The notes: generated by a model not told the origin, from the sequence alone. Shown: positions 52,934-62,683, counted from the stretch's first letter. The stretch is DNA of 64,000 nucleotides from Candidatus Mediterraneibacter avicola (GCA_019115385.1 DXDR01000014.1:62001-126000), one strand, 5' to 3'. A program made the numbers and translations.

Positions 52934-54180
52934 TGGAAAAAAAACCGGTAATCCGATTTGAGGGATACACCGAGGAATGGAAACAGAGGAAATTTAAGGA
53001 TATTTTTGATTTGCTAACAAACAACACTCTTTCAAGAGCAGAATTAAATGATGAGCATGGAACAGTTCAGAATGTTCACTACGGTGATATTCTTGTTAAG
53101 TTTGGAGAGATAATAAACGTTAAGACCGACAAGTTGCCTTTTATCACCGATGAATCAAAAGCTTTAAAATCTGACTTTTTACAGAATGGTGATATTATTA
53201 TTGCAGATACCGCAGAAGACACTACGGTAGGAAAATGTATTGAAATCACAGGGATTTCTGATATAGATGTAGTTGCTGGACTTCATACTATTCCCTGTAG
53301 ACATCGAGGGCAATATGCACAAGGATATCTTGGATATTATATGAACTCGTCAACGTATCATAATCAACTATTGCCTTTAATGCAGGGAACGAAGGTAACT
53401 TCCGTGTCAAAATCAGCTCTTCAAGATACAACTATATGTTATCCAATAGATATCAAAGAGCAAGCTTATATCGGTGACTGCTTCCTGAAACTAGATCACC
53501 TTATTACTCTTCATCAGAGAAACTACGAGAAAATGGTATCAACGAAGAAGTCTATGCTGGATAAACTTTTTCCTCAAGGTAAAGCTAAGGTGCCAGCAAT
53601 TCGCTTTGAAGGCTTTGAAGGAGATTGGGGAAAAAAGTCGCTTGGTGCCATTGTGATTCCATATTCAGATCCAGTCGAAGTGCCACATAGTGGTTACGAA
53701 AGATTGGGTATTCGCAGTTACGGAAGAGGTGTCTTTCATGAATATGTAGAAGCTGGGAAAGAGATAACCACAGCTCAATTGCACAGGGTGGCGGCACATA
53801 ATTTAATTGTAAACATCACCTTTGCGTGGGAACATGCGGTAGCAGTTACCAGTGATGAGGATGCAGGCAAGCTTGTTTCGCATCGTTTTCCACAATTTTC
53901 AATGGCAGATGGAGTTCATGATCAATTTCTGAAATATTTGATTCTGGATGCAAGATTCCGTCATCACCTTTTGCTGTCTTCGCCAGGTGGTGCGGGGAGA
54001 AATCGTGTGCTGAAAATTCCAGAAATGCTGGAATATGAAATGAGGATTCCTGACATCGAGGAGCAGAAACAAATAGCGGGTTATCTGAATTCATTGGATA
54101 ATCTTATAGAGCTGTATCGGATACGAGTAGAAAAATTGAAGAATATCAAAGCGGCATGCCTGCAGGGGATGTTCGTGTAG
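52933..54180 (+). CDS. hsdS: type I restriction-modification specificity subunit
   Basis: A 415-residue HsdS with two target-recognition domains, about residues 10-165 and 215-375, separated and followed by conserved helices (QRNYEKMVSTKKSMLDKLFPQ near 195 and QKQIAGYLNSLDNLIELYRIRVEKLKNIKAACLQGMF at the end). Each TRD opens with the typical IRFEG(Y/F)xxxW text. The DNA half-sites recognised cannot be predicted. The ATG overlaps the hsdM stop by 1 nt (TGATG) with GGAGGTGA upstream. Confidence 0.93.
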   Translation: MEKKPVIRFEGYTEEWKQRKFKDIFDLLTNNTLSRAELNDEHGTVQNVHYGDILVKFGEIINVKTDKLPFITDESKALKSDFLQNGDIIIADTAEDTTVGKCIEITGISDIDVVAGLHTIPCRHRGQYAQGYLGYYMNSSTYHNQLLPLMQGTKVTSVSKSALQDTTICYPIDIKEQAYIGDCFLKLDHLITLHQRNYEKMVSTKKSMLDKLFPQGKAKVPAIRFEGFEGDWGKKSLGAIVIPYSDPVEVPHSGYERLGIRSYGRGVFHEYVEAGKEITTAQLHRVAAHNLIVNITFAWEHAVAVTSDEDAGKLVSHRFPQFSMADGVHDQFLKYLILDARFRHHLLLSSPGGAGRNRVLKIPEMLEYEMRIPDIEEQKQIAGYLNSLDNLIELYRIRVEKLKNIKAACLQGMFV

Positions 54181-54192
54181 GGGGTATGGAAA

Positions 54193-57100
54193 ATGACCTT
54201 TGACGATGAGAAAAAATTTGAGGATGCTGTCATAGAACAGTTGAAAGAATACGGATGGGAAAAGGAAGTCATAGAATATCCTACAGAGGAGGAACTGATT
54301 CACAATTGGGCAGACATCCTTTTTGCGAATAATCGGCAGCAGGATGTTCTGAATGACTGTCCCCTTACCGATGGCGAAATGCAACAGATTCTCGAACAGG
54401 TTATTTCTTTACGCACACCTGTAAGATTAAATGAATTTATCAATGGAAAGAGCGTAGGTATCAAGCGTGAGAATCCTGATGATACACAGAATTTCGGGAA
54501 GGAAGTAAGTCTTAAAATCTACGACAGGCGCGAGATTGCTTTGGGATCAAGCCGCTATCAGATTGTGAGGCAACCTAAGTTTAAGACGGCACCACGGTTG
54601 AATGATCGCCGTGGGGATTTGATGCTGCTTATTAATGGGATGCCTGTCATACACATCGAATTAAAGAAAAGCGGCATACCTGTCAGTAATGCCTACAATC
54701 AGATAGAAAAATATGCTCATGAGGGTGTGTTCACGGGGCTGTTTTCACTGATTCAGGTATTTGTAGCCATGGAGCCGGAAGAAGCAGTCTACTTTGCAAA
54801 TCCCGGTCCCGATGGTGTGTTTAACAAGGCATTTTATTTCCATTGGGCAGACTTTGATAATGTTCCATATTCGGATTGGCAGGATGTAGTGAAGTACCTT
54901 TTGAATATTCCGATGGCACATGAGCTCATTGGCTACTACACAATCCCAGATGGAAAAGACGATACCTTGAAAGTTATGCGCAGCTATCAATATTATGCTG
55001 CAAGAGAAATATCGGCTGCGGTTGCTGCCAAGGACTGGAAAGATACCAACATTCTCGGCGGACATATCTGGCACACTACAGGATCCGGGAAGACACTGAC
55101 CAGCTTTAAATCAGCCCAGCTTATTGTAAGCAGCGGAATGGCTGATAAGGTTGTCTTTCTGGTGGATAGAAAGGCATTAGGCAAGCAGTCATTTGATGAT
55201 TACAGAGCCTTTTCCAGTGCATCTGAAGAAATACAGGATACGGCGGATACAAATATTCTTGTGGGCAAATTGAAGAGCGATGATAAAGACGACACGCTTA
55301 TTATCACATCTATCCAGAAACTGAGTAATGTGACGAGAGATGCAGAAAACATCAAAACGTCGGATATTGATAAGATAGTAGCCAAGCGGATCGTGATTAT
55401 TATTGACGAAGCACATCGCTCTACTTTCGGAGAGATGTTAACCAACATCAAGAATACTTTTATTCATGCCATTATTTTTGGATTTACCGGTACACCGATC
55501 CAGGATGCTAATAGCAAGAAGGATAACACCACAACTACTGTATTTGGCAACGAGCTTCATAGATATACTTTGGGCGATGGAATTCGAGACAAGAATGTCC
55601 TTGGCTTTGATCCATATATGGAGTCTACGTTTTTGGATATAGAGCTTCGTGAAAAAGTAGCCTTGATGAAAGCCAAAGCGCAGTCGTATGACGAGGTAAA
55701 AGGAGATCCCAAAAAAGAAAAGATATATCATAAATTCATGAATCCTACACAGGTCAAGATGTATGGGGAGCAGAGAGGCAGAAAGTACGTTAAAGGAATC
55801 GAGGATTACATCCCAAACTCTCAGTATGAGGAGGAGAAGCATCAAAAAGCCGTTGTTGAAAATATTGTAAAATACTGGAATATATTTAGCAGAGGCGGGA
55901 TGTTTCATGCGATTTTCGCCACAAGCAGTATTCCGGAAGCAGTGGCCTATTATCGATTGTTTAAAACTGAAGCTCCTCATTTGAGGATTACAGCGGTGTT
56001 TGATCCAAATATCGATAATGAGGGCGGCGGCTCTCTGGAAAAGGAAGATGGTATTGTAGAAATCCTTGAAGACTATGAAACTATTTTTGGACCTTCTTTT
56101 GGACTGCCGACCTATGATTCTTTCAGGGAGGACGTGCAGCTGCGTCTGGCGCATAAGAAGCCTTATAATCGCATTCCAGTGGACAAGCAGATAAATCTTC
56201 TGATTGTGGTAAACCAAATGTTGACAGGGTTTGATTCAAAATGGATTAATGCTCTGTATCTCGATAAAGTTATGGAGTACGAGAATCTTATTCAGGCATT
56301 CTCCAGAACAAACAGGTTATATGGAGATGAGAAGCCTTTTGGAATTATCAAATATTACCGCCGGACTCACACTATGAGAAGGAATATTGAGATCGCGGTA
56401 AAGGCATATTCGGGGGATATTCCTACAGGACTGTTCGTTGATAAGCTTCCAGGCAATCTCAATAGCATGAATCGATTCTTTGATGAGATTGCTGACCTTT
56501 TTAAAAATGCGGGCATTGAGAATTTTGAAAAGCTTCCAGAAGAAAAGTCTGAACAACGTAAATTCGCAAAGCTGTTTAAGATGTTTAATCAGCGACTGGA
56601 GGCGGCACAAATACAGGGATTTAATTGGTCAAAGGACACTTATACAGTCAGCGAATCGGATGAATCGGAATCTTATATCGTAATGCATTTTGATTACAAT
56701 ACGTATCTTGCACTGCTGCAGCGATACAAGGAACTTCCATCCGCTGGTGGAGGCGGGGCTGGTGAAGAGCCACCGTTTGAAATTGATACACACATTACAG
56801 AAATCAATACAGATGCCATTGATGCGGATTACATGAATTCCCGGTTTGATAAGTTCTTCAGGTTACTTCAGCAAGGTGATGTAGATAAAGAAACGCTGGA
56901 TCAGGTGCTAAAAGACCTTCACAAGTCATATTCGATGCTTCCGAGAGAGCAGCAAAGGTATGCAAATCTCTTTATCAGTGATGTGCAGTCAGGAGAAATT
57001 ACAATTGATCCGACAATGACATTTCGTGATTACATCGCCTTGTATATGCGGAGGTCTGAGGATGCTCGTATTGCCCGTATTGTCCGGCGGCTTGGGTGCT

Positions 57101-58167
57101 ATGAGAACCTGCTGCGAAAGCTGTTAGATAGGAAGGTGACGGAGACAAATTATAAAGAGTTCGGTTATTTCGATGAGCTTGTTGCATCTGTGGATAAAGG
57201 CAAAGCCAAAAAGTTTTTTGTTGTTATTGAACGGGATAACTATAAAGACTATCGCCTGAATATGTACATCTCAGCTTATTTGAAAAAATTTGTAATAAGC
57301 GGGGGCGTTGATCCATATGCCGACATAATTGACAGCGGAAGAAAATCGACCAAAAAGGGTGCAGATGAATATACTCACACTTCATCTGGAGATTACGTAG
57401 TTGTAGTTGATACAGCGAATGATGATGAAGCCGTCGGCGATGTCATTGTGAGAACGACGGTTAAAAGTCAGAAACTAAATCAGTGGTATCAGTCCAGTCA
57501 AGCTGTGGCTTGTATGATGAATACTGGCTGCTTCGCCTATGTTGAAAATAAAGTATGTTTAGATGAGCCCAAATATGTAGAGCGACAGGAATCCGGAAAA
57601 ATGCGTTTAACATCTTATGCAAAGGAGCATGAAGAAGAATGCTTCCTGCAGTTTAAGGTGGACGCAGATGGAAATTTGCATTATGTAAAATTACCTGAGA
57701 GTGTAGCAGACAAAGAATTTCGTTATTCCGATCATATCTCTGAAGAGATTTTGACACAGTATGGTCTTGTGAATGAAATCGCAAATCAGATGCTTGCCGC
57801 TATTAGGGACATGGAGTTTGGAGATGCTCTGAAAGAACTAATGAGTGAAAGAATCTGTCACTATAGTGTGGGATTGTTGAAAAGCACAACCGGCCTCGAT
57901 AATCGCACGATAAGCAATATGAGAGAAGGAAAGAATCTCACAGATGTGAATGTGGTTTCAGCCTGCTTAGGCATCCATCTCCCGTTCCCCGTTTCAAACA
58001 ATATGTTGGAATTGGCGAATTTGATTTTTCGTATGGATAAAGGCCCGGATAAGAACAAAACCTACATACAACTGCTAACGCTCCGCTGGGCTTCTGACTA
58101 TGGTGACATCTATGACGATTTAGAAGAGCAAGGTCTTGAAGCGTTAATTAAGAAGCCTCCAATTTGA
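54193..58167 (+). CDS. hsdR: type I restriction endonuclease subunit with C-terminal HTH-like extension
   Basis: A 1324-residue HsdR. The PD-(D/E)xK nuclease is at about residues 120-165 (RRGDLMLLINGMPVIHIELKKSG). The translocase has Walker A TTGSGKTLTSF near 297, DEAH as IIDEAHRSTFGE near 405 and GFTGTPI near 430. The usual HsdR end is reached at about residue 1040 (LKKFVISGGVDPY). About 280 more residues follow, with the pattern CLDEPKYVERQESGKMRLTSYAKEHEEECFLQF and an XRE-like HTH (LKSTTGLDNRTISNMREGKNLTDVNVVSACLGIHLPF). That module is familiar from ImmA/IrrE-type proteins of mobile elements. GGGGG is upstream of the ATG. Confidence 0.93.
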   Translation: MTFDDEKKFEDAVIEQLKEYGWEKEVIEYPTEEELIHNWADILFANNRQQDVLNDCPLTDGEMQQILEQVISLRTPVRLNEFINGKSVGIKRENPDDTQNFGKEVSLKIYDRREIALGSSRYQIVRQPKFKTAPRLNDRRGDLMLLINGMPVIHIELKKSGIPVSNAYNQIEKYAHEGVFTGLFSLIQVFVAMEPEEAVYFANPGPDGVFNKAFYFHWADFDNVPYSDWQDVVKYLLNIPMAHELIGYYTIPDGKDDTLKVMRSYQYYAAREISAAVAAKDWKDTNILGGHIWHTTGSGKTLTSFKSAQLIVSSGMADKVVFLVDRKALGKQSFDDYRAFSSASEEIQDTADTNILVGKLKSDDKDDTLIITSIQKLSNVTRDAENIKTSDIDKIVAKRIVIIIDEAHRSTFGEMLTNIKNTFIHAIIFGFTGTPIQDANSKKDNTTTTVFGNELHRYTLGDGIRDKNVLGFDPYMESTFLDIELREKVALMKAKAQSYDEVKGDPKKEKIYHKFMNPTQVKMYGEQRGRKYVKGIEDYIPNSQYEEEKHQKAVVENIVKYWNIFSRGGMFHAIFATSSIPEAVAYYRLFKTEAPHLRITAVFDPNIDNEGGGSLEKEDGIVEILEDYETIFGPSFGLPTYDSFREDVQLRLAHKKPYNRIPVDKQINLLIVVNQMLTGFDSKWINALYLDKVMEYENLIQAFSRTNRLYGDEKPFGIIKYYRRTHTMRRNIEIAVKAYSGDIPTGLFVDKLPGNLNSMNRFFDEIADLFKNAGIENFEKLPEEKSEQRKFAKLFKMFNQRLEAAQIQGFNWSKDTYTVSESDESESYIVMHFDYNTYLALLQRYKELPSAGGGGAGEEPPFEIDTHITEINTDAIDADYMNSRFDKFFRLLQQGDVDKETLDQVLKDLHKSYSMLPREQQRYANLFISDVQSGEITIDPTMTFRDYIALYMRRSEDARIARIVRRLGCYENLLRKLLDRKVTETNYKEFGYFDELVASVDKGKAKKFFVVIERDNYKDYRLNMYISAYLKKFVISGGVDPYADIIDSGRKSTKKGADEYTHTSSGDYVVVVDTANDDEAVGDVIVRTTVKSQKLNQWYQSSQAVACMMNTGCFAYVENKVCLDEPKYVERQESGKMRLTSYAKEHEEECFLQFKVDADGNLHYVKLPESVADKEFRYSDHISEEILTQYGLVNEIANQMLAAIRDMEFGDALKELMSERICHYSVGLLKSTTGLDNRTISNMREGKNLTDVNVVSACLGIHLPFPVSNNMLELANLIFRMDKGPDKNKTYIQLLTLRWASDYGDIYDDLEEQGLEALIKKPPI

Positions 58168-58184
58168 TGAATTCTGTTTTGCAC

Positions 58185-58217
58185 AGAGGTCAGAGTAAAA
58201 TCTGGCCTCTTTTTTTT
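58185..58217 (+). terminator. terminator after hsdR
   Basis: AGAGGTCAGA and TCTGGCCTCT pair (one G-U) around a 6-nt loop and are followed by seven T. Confidence 0.9.
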
Positions 58218-58241
58218 GTGCAAAAAATCTTAAAAAATTTT

Positions 58242-58371
58242 TGTTGAACTTTTTTCAACGGCATAGGAGAAAGAAACGCTCTTAATGATGGCGTATAAAT
58301 GGTCATTTCAATTTAATCCCTATCGTGATGGTAAAATCTCGTGATTTTTCTGTTGAACTTTCTTCAACGGC
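58242..58371. repeat. pair of 21-bp direct repeats, each palindromic
   Basis: TGTTGAACTTTTTTCAACGGC (58242-58262) recurs at 58351-58371 with one change, 109 bp apart. Each contains GTTGAA-N5-TTCAAC. They lie at the junction of the restriction operon and the mobile-element remnant. They may be protein-binding sites or attachment-site relics. Confidence 0.6.
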
Positions 58372-58436
58372 CTCAAAATACAAATCTGCTAAATTAAAGG
58401 CACAATAAATCTCTTAGTCCGAATAGCGCTATAAGG

Positions 58437-58581
58437 ACGGAGGGATGCATAAGAGTTCGGAACACAGCAATAAAAGCTGTGTTTGGAATGAAGATGCTCC
58501 CACCGTAGTTTCGTGCGCCTATTTTCTGCTATCGGAGCCTGTGGTCATCTTCAACTGCAGGCTCTTTTTGTGTCCCTCCGT
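58437..58581 (+). promoter_or_regulatory. structured leader/attenuator before the sigma-like gene
   Basis: ACGGAGGGA (58437-58445) pairs perfectly with TCCCTCCGT (58573-58581). Inside are an 8-bp hairpin AACACAGC/GCTGTGTT (58461-58483) and a terminator-like hairpin GAGCCTG/CAGGCTC with a T5 run (58535-58569). An ORF (58445-58636) runs through the whole region and overlaps the next gene. The design suggests transcription attenuation. Confidence 0.6.
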
Positions 58582-58607
58582 ACCGCTCGGACGGAAAGGA
58601 CACTGCT

Positions 58608-59222
58608 ATGAAGAGCAAGAAAACAAAGAACCGTAAAAGCAATTTCAACTCCAATCGTCCCTGCTATCTTTCGGCAGATGGAAAGTTCTACTGCTATGAG
58701 GTTTATGATCCTGAAACTGATCGGGTAGTAACCCAGAAGTTTGAGGTCGGCAAGGGGGACTACTCCGTAGATTGGACGATTTTTCTTGATGAGACAGACC
58801 ACGATATGGATCTGAATGATCGTTACCAGCAGGAATTCAAAGATCCTCTGTTTGAAGCCAAGGCAAAAAGCTATAAGGCAGATCCGGAGAATGAGGACAA
58901 GGTCAATCCATGGGACACAATTCCCGATAAAAGCGCCAGCCCGGAAGAGGTGCTGTTTTCCGAACCGGAAGCAGAGAATCCGGACGCAGCGAAAGTTCGT
59001 GAGGTAATCGACACCAGATGCACTGCACGTCAGCAGGAACTGTTCTTCTCACATTTTGGCGAGGGAAAGCAGTTGGAGCAGATCCGTCAGGATGAGGTTT
59101 CAAAGGAAGGTAAGGAGAAAAAACTGCAGGCAATCGTAAATGTCAAGAATGACGTGATTAAAAAGGTTTCCGATGCACTTGGAGTAACACCTGTTAAGCG
59201 CCGCAAATCAAAAAAGGACTGA
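58608..59222 (+). CDS. sigma-70 region 4-like protein of a mobile element
   Basis: A 204-residue protein with a basic N-terminus, an acidic middle and a C-terminal region resembling sigma-70 region 4 (RCTARQQELFFSHFGEGKQLEQIRQDE, then VIKKVSDALGVTPVK). Proteins like this are common in conjugative transposons and phages of Firmicutes. It has no region 2, so it is unlikely to be a complete sigma factor. GGAAAGGA lies 7 nt before the ATG. Confidence 0.65.
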   Translation: MKSKKTKNRKSNFNSNRPCYLSADGKFYCYEVYDPETDRVVTQKFEVGKGDYSVDWTIFLDETDHDMDLNDRYQQEFKDPLFEAKAKSYKADPENEDKVNPWDTIPDKSASPEEVLFSEPEAENPDAAKVREVIDTRCTARQQELFFSHFGEGKQLEQIRQDEVSKEGKEKKLQAIVNVKNDVIKKVSDALGVTPVKRRKSKKD

Positions 59223-59350
59223 TCCAAGTGGAGACAGTCTTGCTGCCGGAGTCCTCCCCGGCAGCCCTCCTGGATGGGGGTTGATTTTTACGTTAGTCAG
59301 TGAGGAAGGAAATAGCTCCATCCTCTATCAAACGTAAAGGAGGACAATCC

Positions 59351-59554
59351 ATGAAGCAAAACCATAAGATACGAATCAACATCGCTGATAAAAGCGGCAA
59401 TAAGCAGAAAGTCCTGCAGAGCGAGCACAGGAGCATTCCCAAAAGGCTGCTCACCTTTCTCTTCGGCGAATTCTGCGAGGTTCTTGTGCTGACACCGGGG
59501 GAAACGGTGCGGGGAATTGAGATTAAGGAAATGCGGGGTGACGGCAATGACTGA
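59351..59554 (+). CDS. small mobile-element protein, 67 aa
   Basis: A 67-residue protein (MKQNHKIRINIADKSGNKQKVLQSEHRSIPKRLLTFLFGEFCEVLVLTPG) of a kind seen in ICE and phage modules beside SNF2 helicase genes. No function is known to me. I use ATG 59351 with AAAGGAGG upstream rather than the track's 59300. It overlaps the helicase start (ATGACTGA). Confidence 0.65.
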   Translation: MKQNHKIRINIADKSGNKQKVLQSEHRSIPKRLLTFLFGEFCEVLVLTPGETVRGIEIKEMRGDGND

Positions 59555-61448
59555 GAACATCGAACTGATGATGCCGACCAGGGCTGTTCCCTATGAGCAT
59601 CAGAAGCGTGCTTTTCTGTTTGCCTGCGAAATCTTTGGAGTGTTCCGGGAAGAAGGTGGTGGCCATGCCGATGGTAAGAGTAACCTGCAACCTTTGCGGG
59701 AAGGATTTCCAGAAGCTGCAGATAGAAATCCATAAGCACAATTTCTGCTGCCGGGAGCATATCTATCAATGGAATTCAAAACGGATCTCCAAATATAACA
59801 GGACGGAAAATCCTATGAATCAGCCAGGTGGCGTGCTGGAATCCCGGCTCAAAAGAAGTCAGGAAATGAGGGACAGCGGAGAAGGGAGAACCTACCGCAA
59901 GTTTCTCGGACGGCATGAGCACCGGGTAGTAGCTGAACAAAAACTTGGCAGGTCATTAAGGAATGGTGAGATCGTCCATCACATCGATGGTGATCACAGG
60001 AACAATGATCCGGATAACCTGATGGTTCTGCCTTCTCAGTCAGACCATTGCAAAATCCATGGTTTTGGCAAAAAGAAGAAAGAAGGTGATGCACATGACT
60101 CCAATCAATAAAAGCGGAAAAGGCTGCGCTCTATTGATGGAGATGTAGCCTGGGAACAGGGAAAACGCTCGTATCAATAGCCATTGCAGGCTGTATGTAT
60201 CAGTTTGGGAAAGTAGACCGGGTGCTGATCGTGGCTCCGCTTTCCATTCTCGGTGTCTGGGAAGAGGAGTTTGAGAAGTTTGCGGACTTCCCCTACACAC
60301 TGACAGTCTTAAAGGGCACGGTGGCGAAGAAAAAGAAGCAGCTGGAAGAATTGTCCGGGGAAGGGCTGCAGGTGGTAGTCGTGAATTATGAATCTGCATG
60401 GCGGCTTGAAAAGGAACTGCTGGCATATAACGCCGACCTGGTGATTGCGGATGAAGCCCACAAGCTGAAAGAGAATCGATCGAAGCAGAGCCAGGGGATG
60501 CACCATATCGGAGATAAAGCCAGGTATAAACTGCTTCTGACCGGAACGGTGATCACAAATAAGGAACTGGATGTGTTCTCGCAGTATCGTTTTCTCAATC
60601 CACAGATATTCGGGACATCTTTCTATGCCTTCCGAAATCAGTATTTTGACATGGGTGGTTACGGCAATCACACGCCGATCTTCCGCAAATGGATGACCGA
60701 TGATTTCTTACGGAGACTTCATTCGGTGGCGTTTCGCGTGACGAAAAGCGAGTGCCTGGATCTGCCAGAAATCACAGAGGAAGTCCGTACCGTGGATCTG
60801 GAGAAGGATGCTGCAAAGATTTATGACAGCATTGAAGCGGAAAGTTATGCGGAGCTTGATGAATCCGAGGTTACCACAGCGAACATTCTTACAAGGCTCT
60901 TGCGCCTGTCGCAGATTACTGGCGGCCATCTGACCGATGATGATGGGATCGTTAAAAACGTGAGCAAAGCCAAGCTGGATGCGCTCTCCGATATCATCGA
61001 CTCCGCTATGGCTGAGGATAAGAAGCTTGTGATTATGGCTCGTTTCGTACCGGAACTGGACGATATTCAGGAACTTTTGGAAAAGAAAAAAGTCGGCTAT
61101 GCCGTGGTGCGCGGCGGGGTAAAAGACCGTGAGACAGAGATTCATCGCTTCCAGTATGACGATAAGTGCCGGGTGTTTGTGGGTCAGATCGCAGCTGCGG
61201 GGCTGGGTATCACGCTGACTGCAGCATCCACGATGGTTTTTTATTCCCTTGATTACAGCATGAGCAATTTCGAGCAGGCGAAGGCCCGCATCCACAGGGC
61301 AGGTCAGAAAGAGAACTGTCATTATATCTATCTTGTCTGCAGGGGCACGGTTGACCGCAAGGTTTTGTATGCCCTGCGCCAGAAGATGAACCTGGCAAAA
61401 ATGCTTGTGGATGACTACCGCAAGGGCAGGAATCCGTTCAGACAGTAA
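59547..61448 (+). pseudogene. SNF2/DEAD-type helicase, broken by insertion and frameshift
   Basis: The N-terminal piece (59547-59735) reads MTENIELMMPTRAVPYEHQKRAF and then leaves the family pattern at about residue 35. The rest resumes around 60095 (KSGKGCALLMEM then stop) and, in another frame, LGTGKTLVSIAIAGCMYQ, continuing as the 417-aa ORF at 60195-61448 (VNYESAWRLEKELL, VIADEAHKLKE, LLTGTVI, QAKARIHRAGQKE). Walker A lies before the ORF's only ATG, so any product from 60195 lacks it. An HNH gene sits in the gap. A helicase this damaged should be inactive. Confidence 0.8.
59665..60111 (+). CDS. HNH endonuclease, possible homing insertion
   Basis: A 148-residue protein. The N-terminus has zinc-finger-like cysteines (CNLCGKDFQKLQIEIHKHNFCCREH). 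The HNH core is HRVVAEQKLGRSLRNGEIVHHIDGDHRNNDPDNLMVL. It lies within the helicase gene. The 8-bp AGAAGGTG occurs at 59651 and again at 60081, as if flanking an insertion of about 430 bp. The start could be ATG 59665 or 59671; ribosome site AAGGTGG. Confidence 0.75.
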   Translation: MPMVRVTCNLCGKDFQKLQIEIHKHNFCCREHIYQWNSKRISKYNRTENPMNQPGGVLESRLKRSQEMRDSGEGRTYRKFLGRHEHRVVAEQKLGRSLRNGEIVHHIDGDHRNNDPDNLMVLPSQSDHCKIHGFGKKKKEGDAHDSNQ

Positions 61449-61456
61449 AATCAATT

Positions 61457-61503
61457 AAGAAATCTGCAGCTAATGGGAAAGGTCGACTGCAGATTTCTTT
61501 TTA
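61457..61503 (+). terminator. terminator at the end of the element remnant
   Basis: AAGAAATCTGCAG and CTGCAGATTTCTT form a perfect 13-bp stem followed by TTTTATG. Confidence 0.88.
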
Positions 61504-61589
61504 TGTCAGATAGTATTGAAAAATAAGGAAGGGTGTGTTAGTACAAAGTAAATAAATTGACTGTCAAGAAATTGAAAAGGAGCTGCGAA

Positions 61590-62069
61590 ATGACAAAGGA
61601 AGACAGGAAAAATGCATATCTCTATTGCAAATTCCGGGATGAACAGTTTGCTCTTTACGATGAGTATGCCAAGCGGCATGGAATGCTGATGAAAACACTT
61701 CTGGTCGCAAATGTGCTGTTTTACGCAAAGGAAGGAATGACGCAGACGGAAATCTGCCAGAGAACCTTTCAATCCAAACAAACGGTGAATCTGATCATCA
61801 AAAATTTTCTGTCTGCCAGCTATGTGACTGTCACAGAGGTACCGGAAAATAAGCGTAATAAGATCGTTAAAATGACAGATGCCGGAAGGGATCACTGCGA
61901 AAAAGTAGTGAGGCATATTACCTGGGCGGAGGACAAAGTCATGTCTATGTTTACGCCGGAGGAGCAAAAAACACTGATAGACCTTTCAAGGACTTTTACA
62001 AAACGGCTTACAGAGCTCGTCAATCAGGAAGGGTCGGAAATGGAGGAATCAGAAGGTGGAGTTTTATGA
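61590..62069 (+). CDS. MarR-family transcriptional regulator
   Basis: A 159-residue MarR protein with a winged HTH (MTQTEICQRTFQSKQTVNLIIKNFLSASYVTVTEVPENKRNKIVKMTDAG). AAGGAG precedes ATG 61590; the track start is 33 nt early. It overlaps the nitroreductase gene by 14 nt, so the two are cotranscribed and it probably controls this operon. The ligand is unknown. Confidence 0.9.
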   Translation: MTKEDRKNAYLYCKFRDEQFALYDEYAKRHGMLMKTLLVANVLFYAKEGMTQTEICQRTFQSKQTVNLIIKNFLSASYVTVTEVPENKRNKIVKMTDAGRDHCEKVVRHITWAEDKVMSMFTPEEQKTLIDLSRTFTKRLTELVNQEGSEMEESEGGVL

Positions 62070-62682
62070 AGCAATCAGCAAAAGAAGGACAGTGCGGGAG
62101 TTCCTGGATAAAGAGGTGGACTTTGAAATCATCAAACGGATTCTGGAGGCAGGAAATAAAGCTCCCACATGGAACCATAATCGTAACTGGAGTTATATCA
62201 TCCTAAGAACGGATGAGGAGAAGGAATATGCCTTTGAATATGCGAAGAAAATCGCTGACAAATTTGATGCAGATAAATATCTGAATGCGCCGAGACCGTA
62301 TCCAACTACCCTTGCTCAGAAGATGTACGGTTATGCCATGCCCAGACAGTTCACGATGCTCAAAAGTGCTCCCTATGTGGTTATCCCGGTCTTTAAGTGC
62401 AAGGAGTTAAACGGACAATATGTCTCTAAACTGAATCCTTTTTCAACCATCTGGTGTGTGATCGAGAACATATTTCTGGCCGCAACCGCAGAAGGGCTGG
62501 GCTGTTCCATGCGGATACCGCTGAACGAAGAGCACGATATTGTAAAAGCTAAGTTGAAAGTTCCGCCCACCTACATGATTCCTGTGTTCATTGGCATCGG
62601 ATATGCGGATCCGGAAGAAACGGTGTTAGAGCAGAATATGGCGGATCTTGAAAAACAACTTCATTTCGGAAGGTGGAAATAA
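62056..62682 (+). CDS. nitroreductase-family FMN protein
   Basis: A 208-residue nitroreductase-fold protein: AISKRRTVREFLDKEVDFEIIKRILEAGNKAPTWNH at the N-terminus and IFLAATAEGLGCSMRIPL near residue 140. It should bind FMN and reduce nitro or quinone compounds; the substrate is unknown. The start is GTG at 62056, inside the MarR gene, with GGAGG 9 nt upstream. The radical SAM gene begins 2 nt after its stop. Confidence 0.88.
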   Translation: MEFYEAISKRRTVREFLDKEVDFEIIKRILEAGNKAPTWNHNRNWSYIILRTDEEKEYAFEYAKKIADKFDADKYLNAPRPYPTTLAQKMYGYAMPRQFTMLKSAPYVVIPVFKCKELNGQYVSKLNPFSTIWCVIENIFLAATAEGLGCSMRIPLNEEHDIVKAKLKVPPTYMIPVFIGIGYADPEETVLEQNMADLEKQLHFGRWK

Positions 62683-62683
62683 A

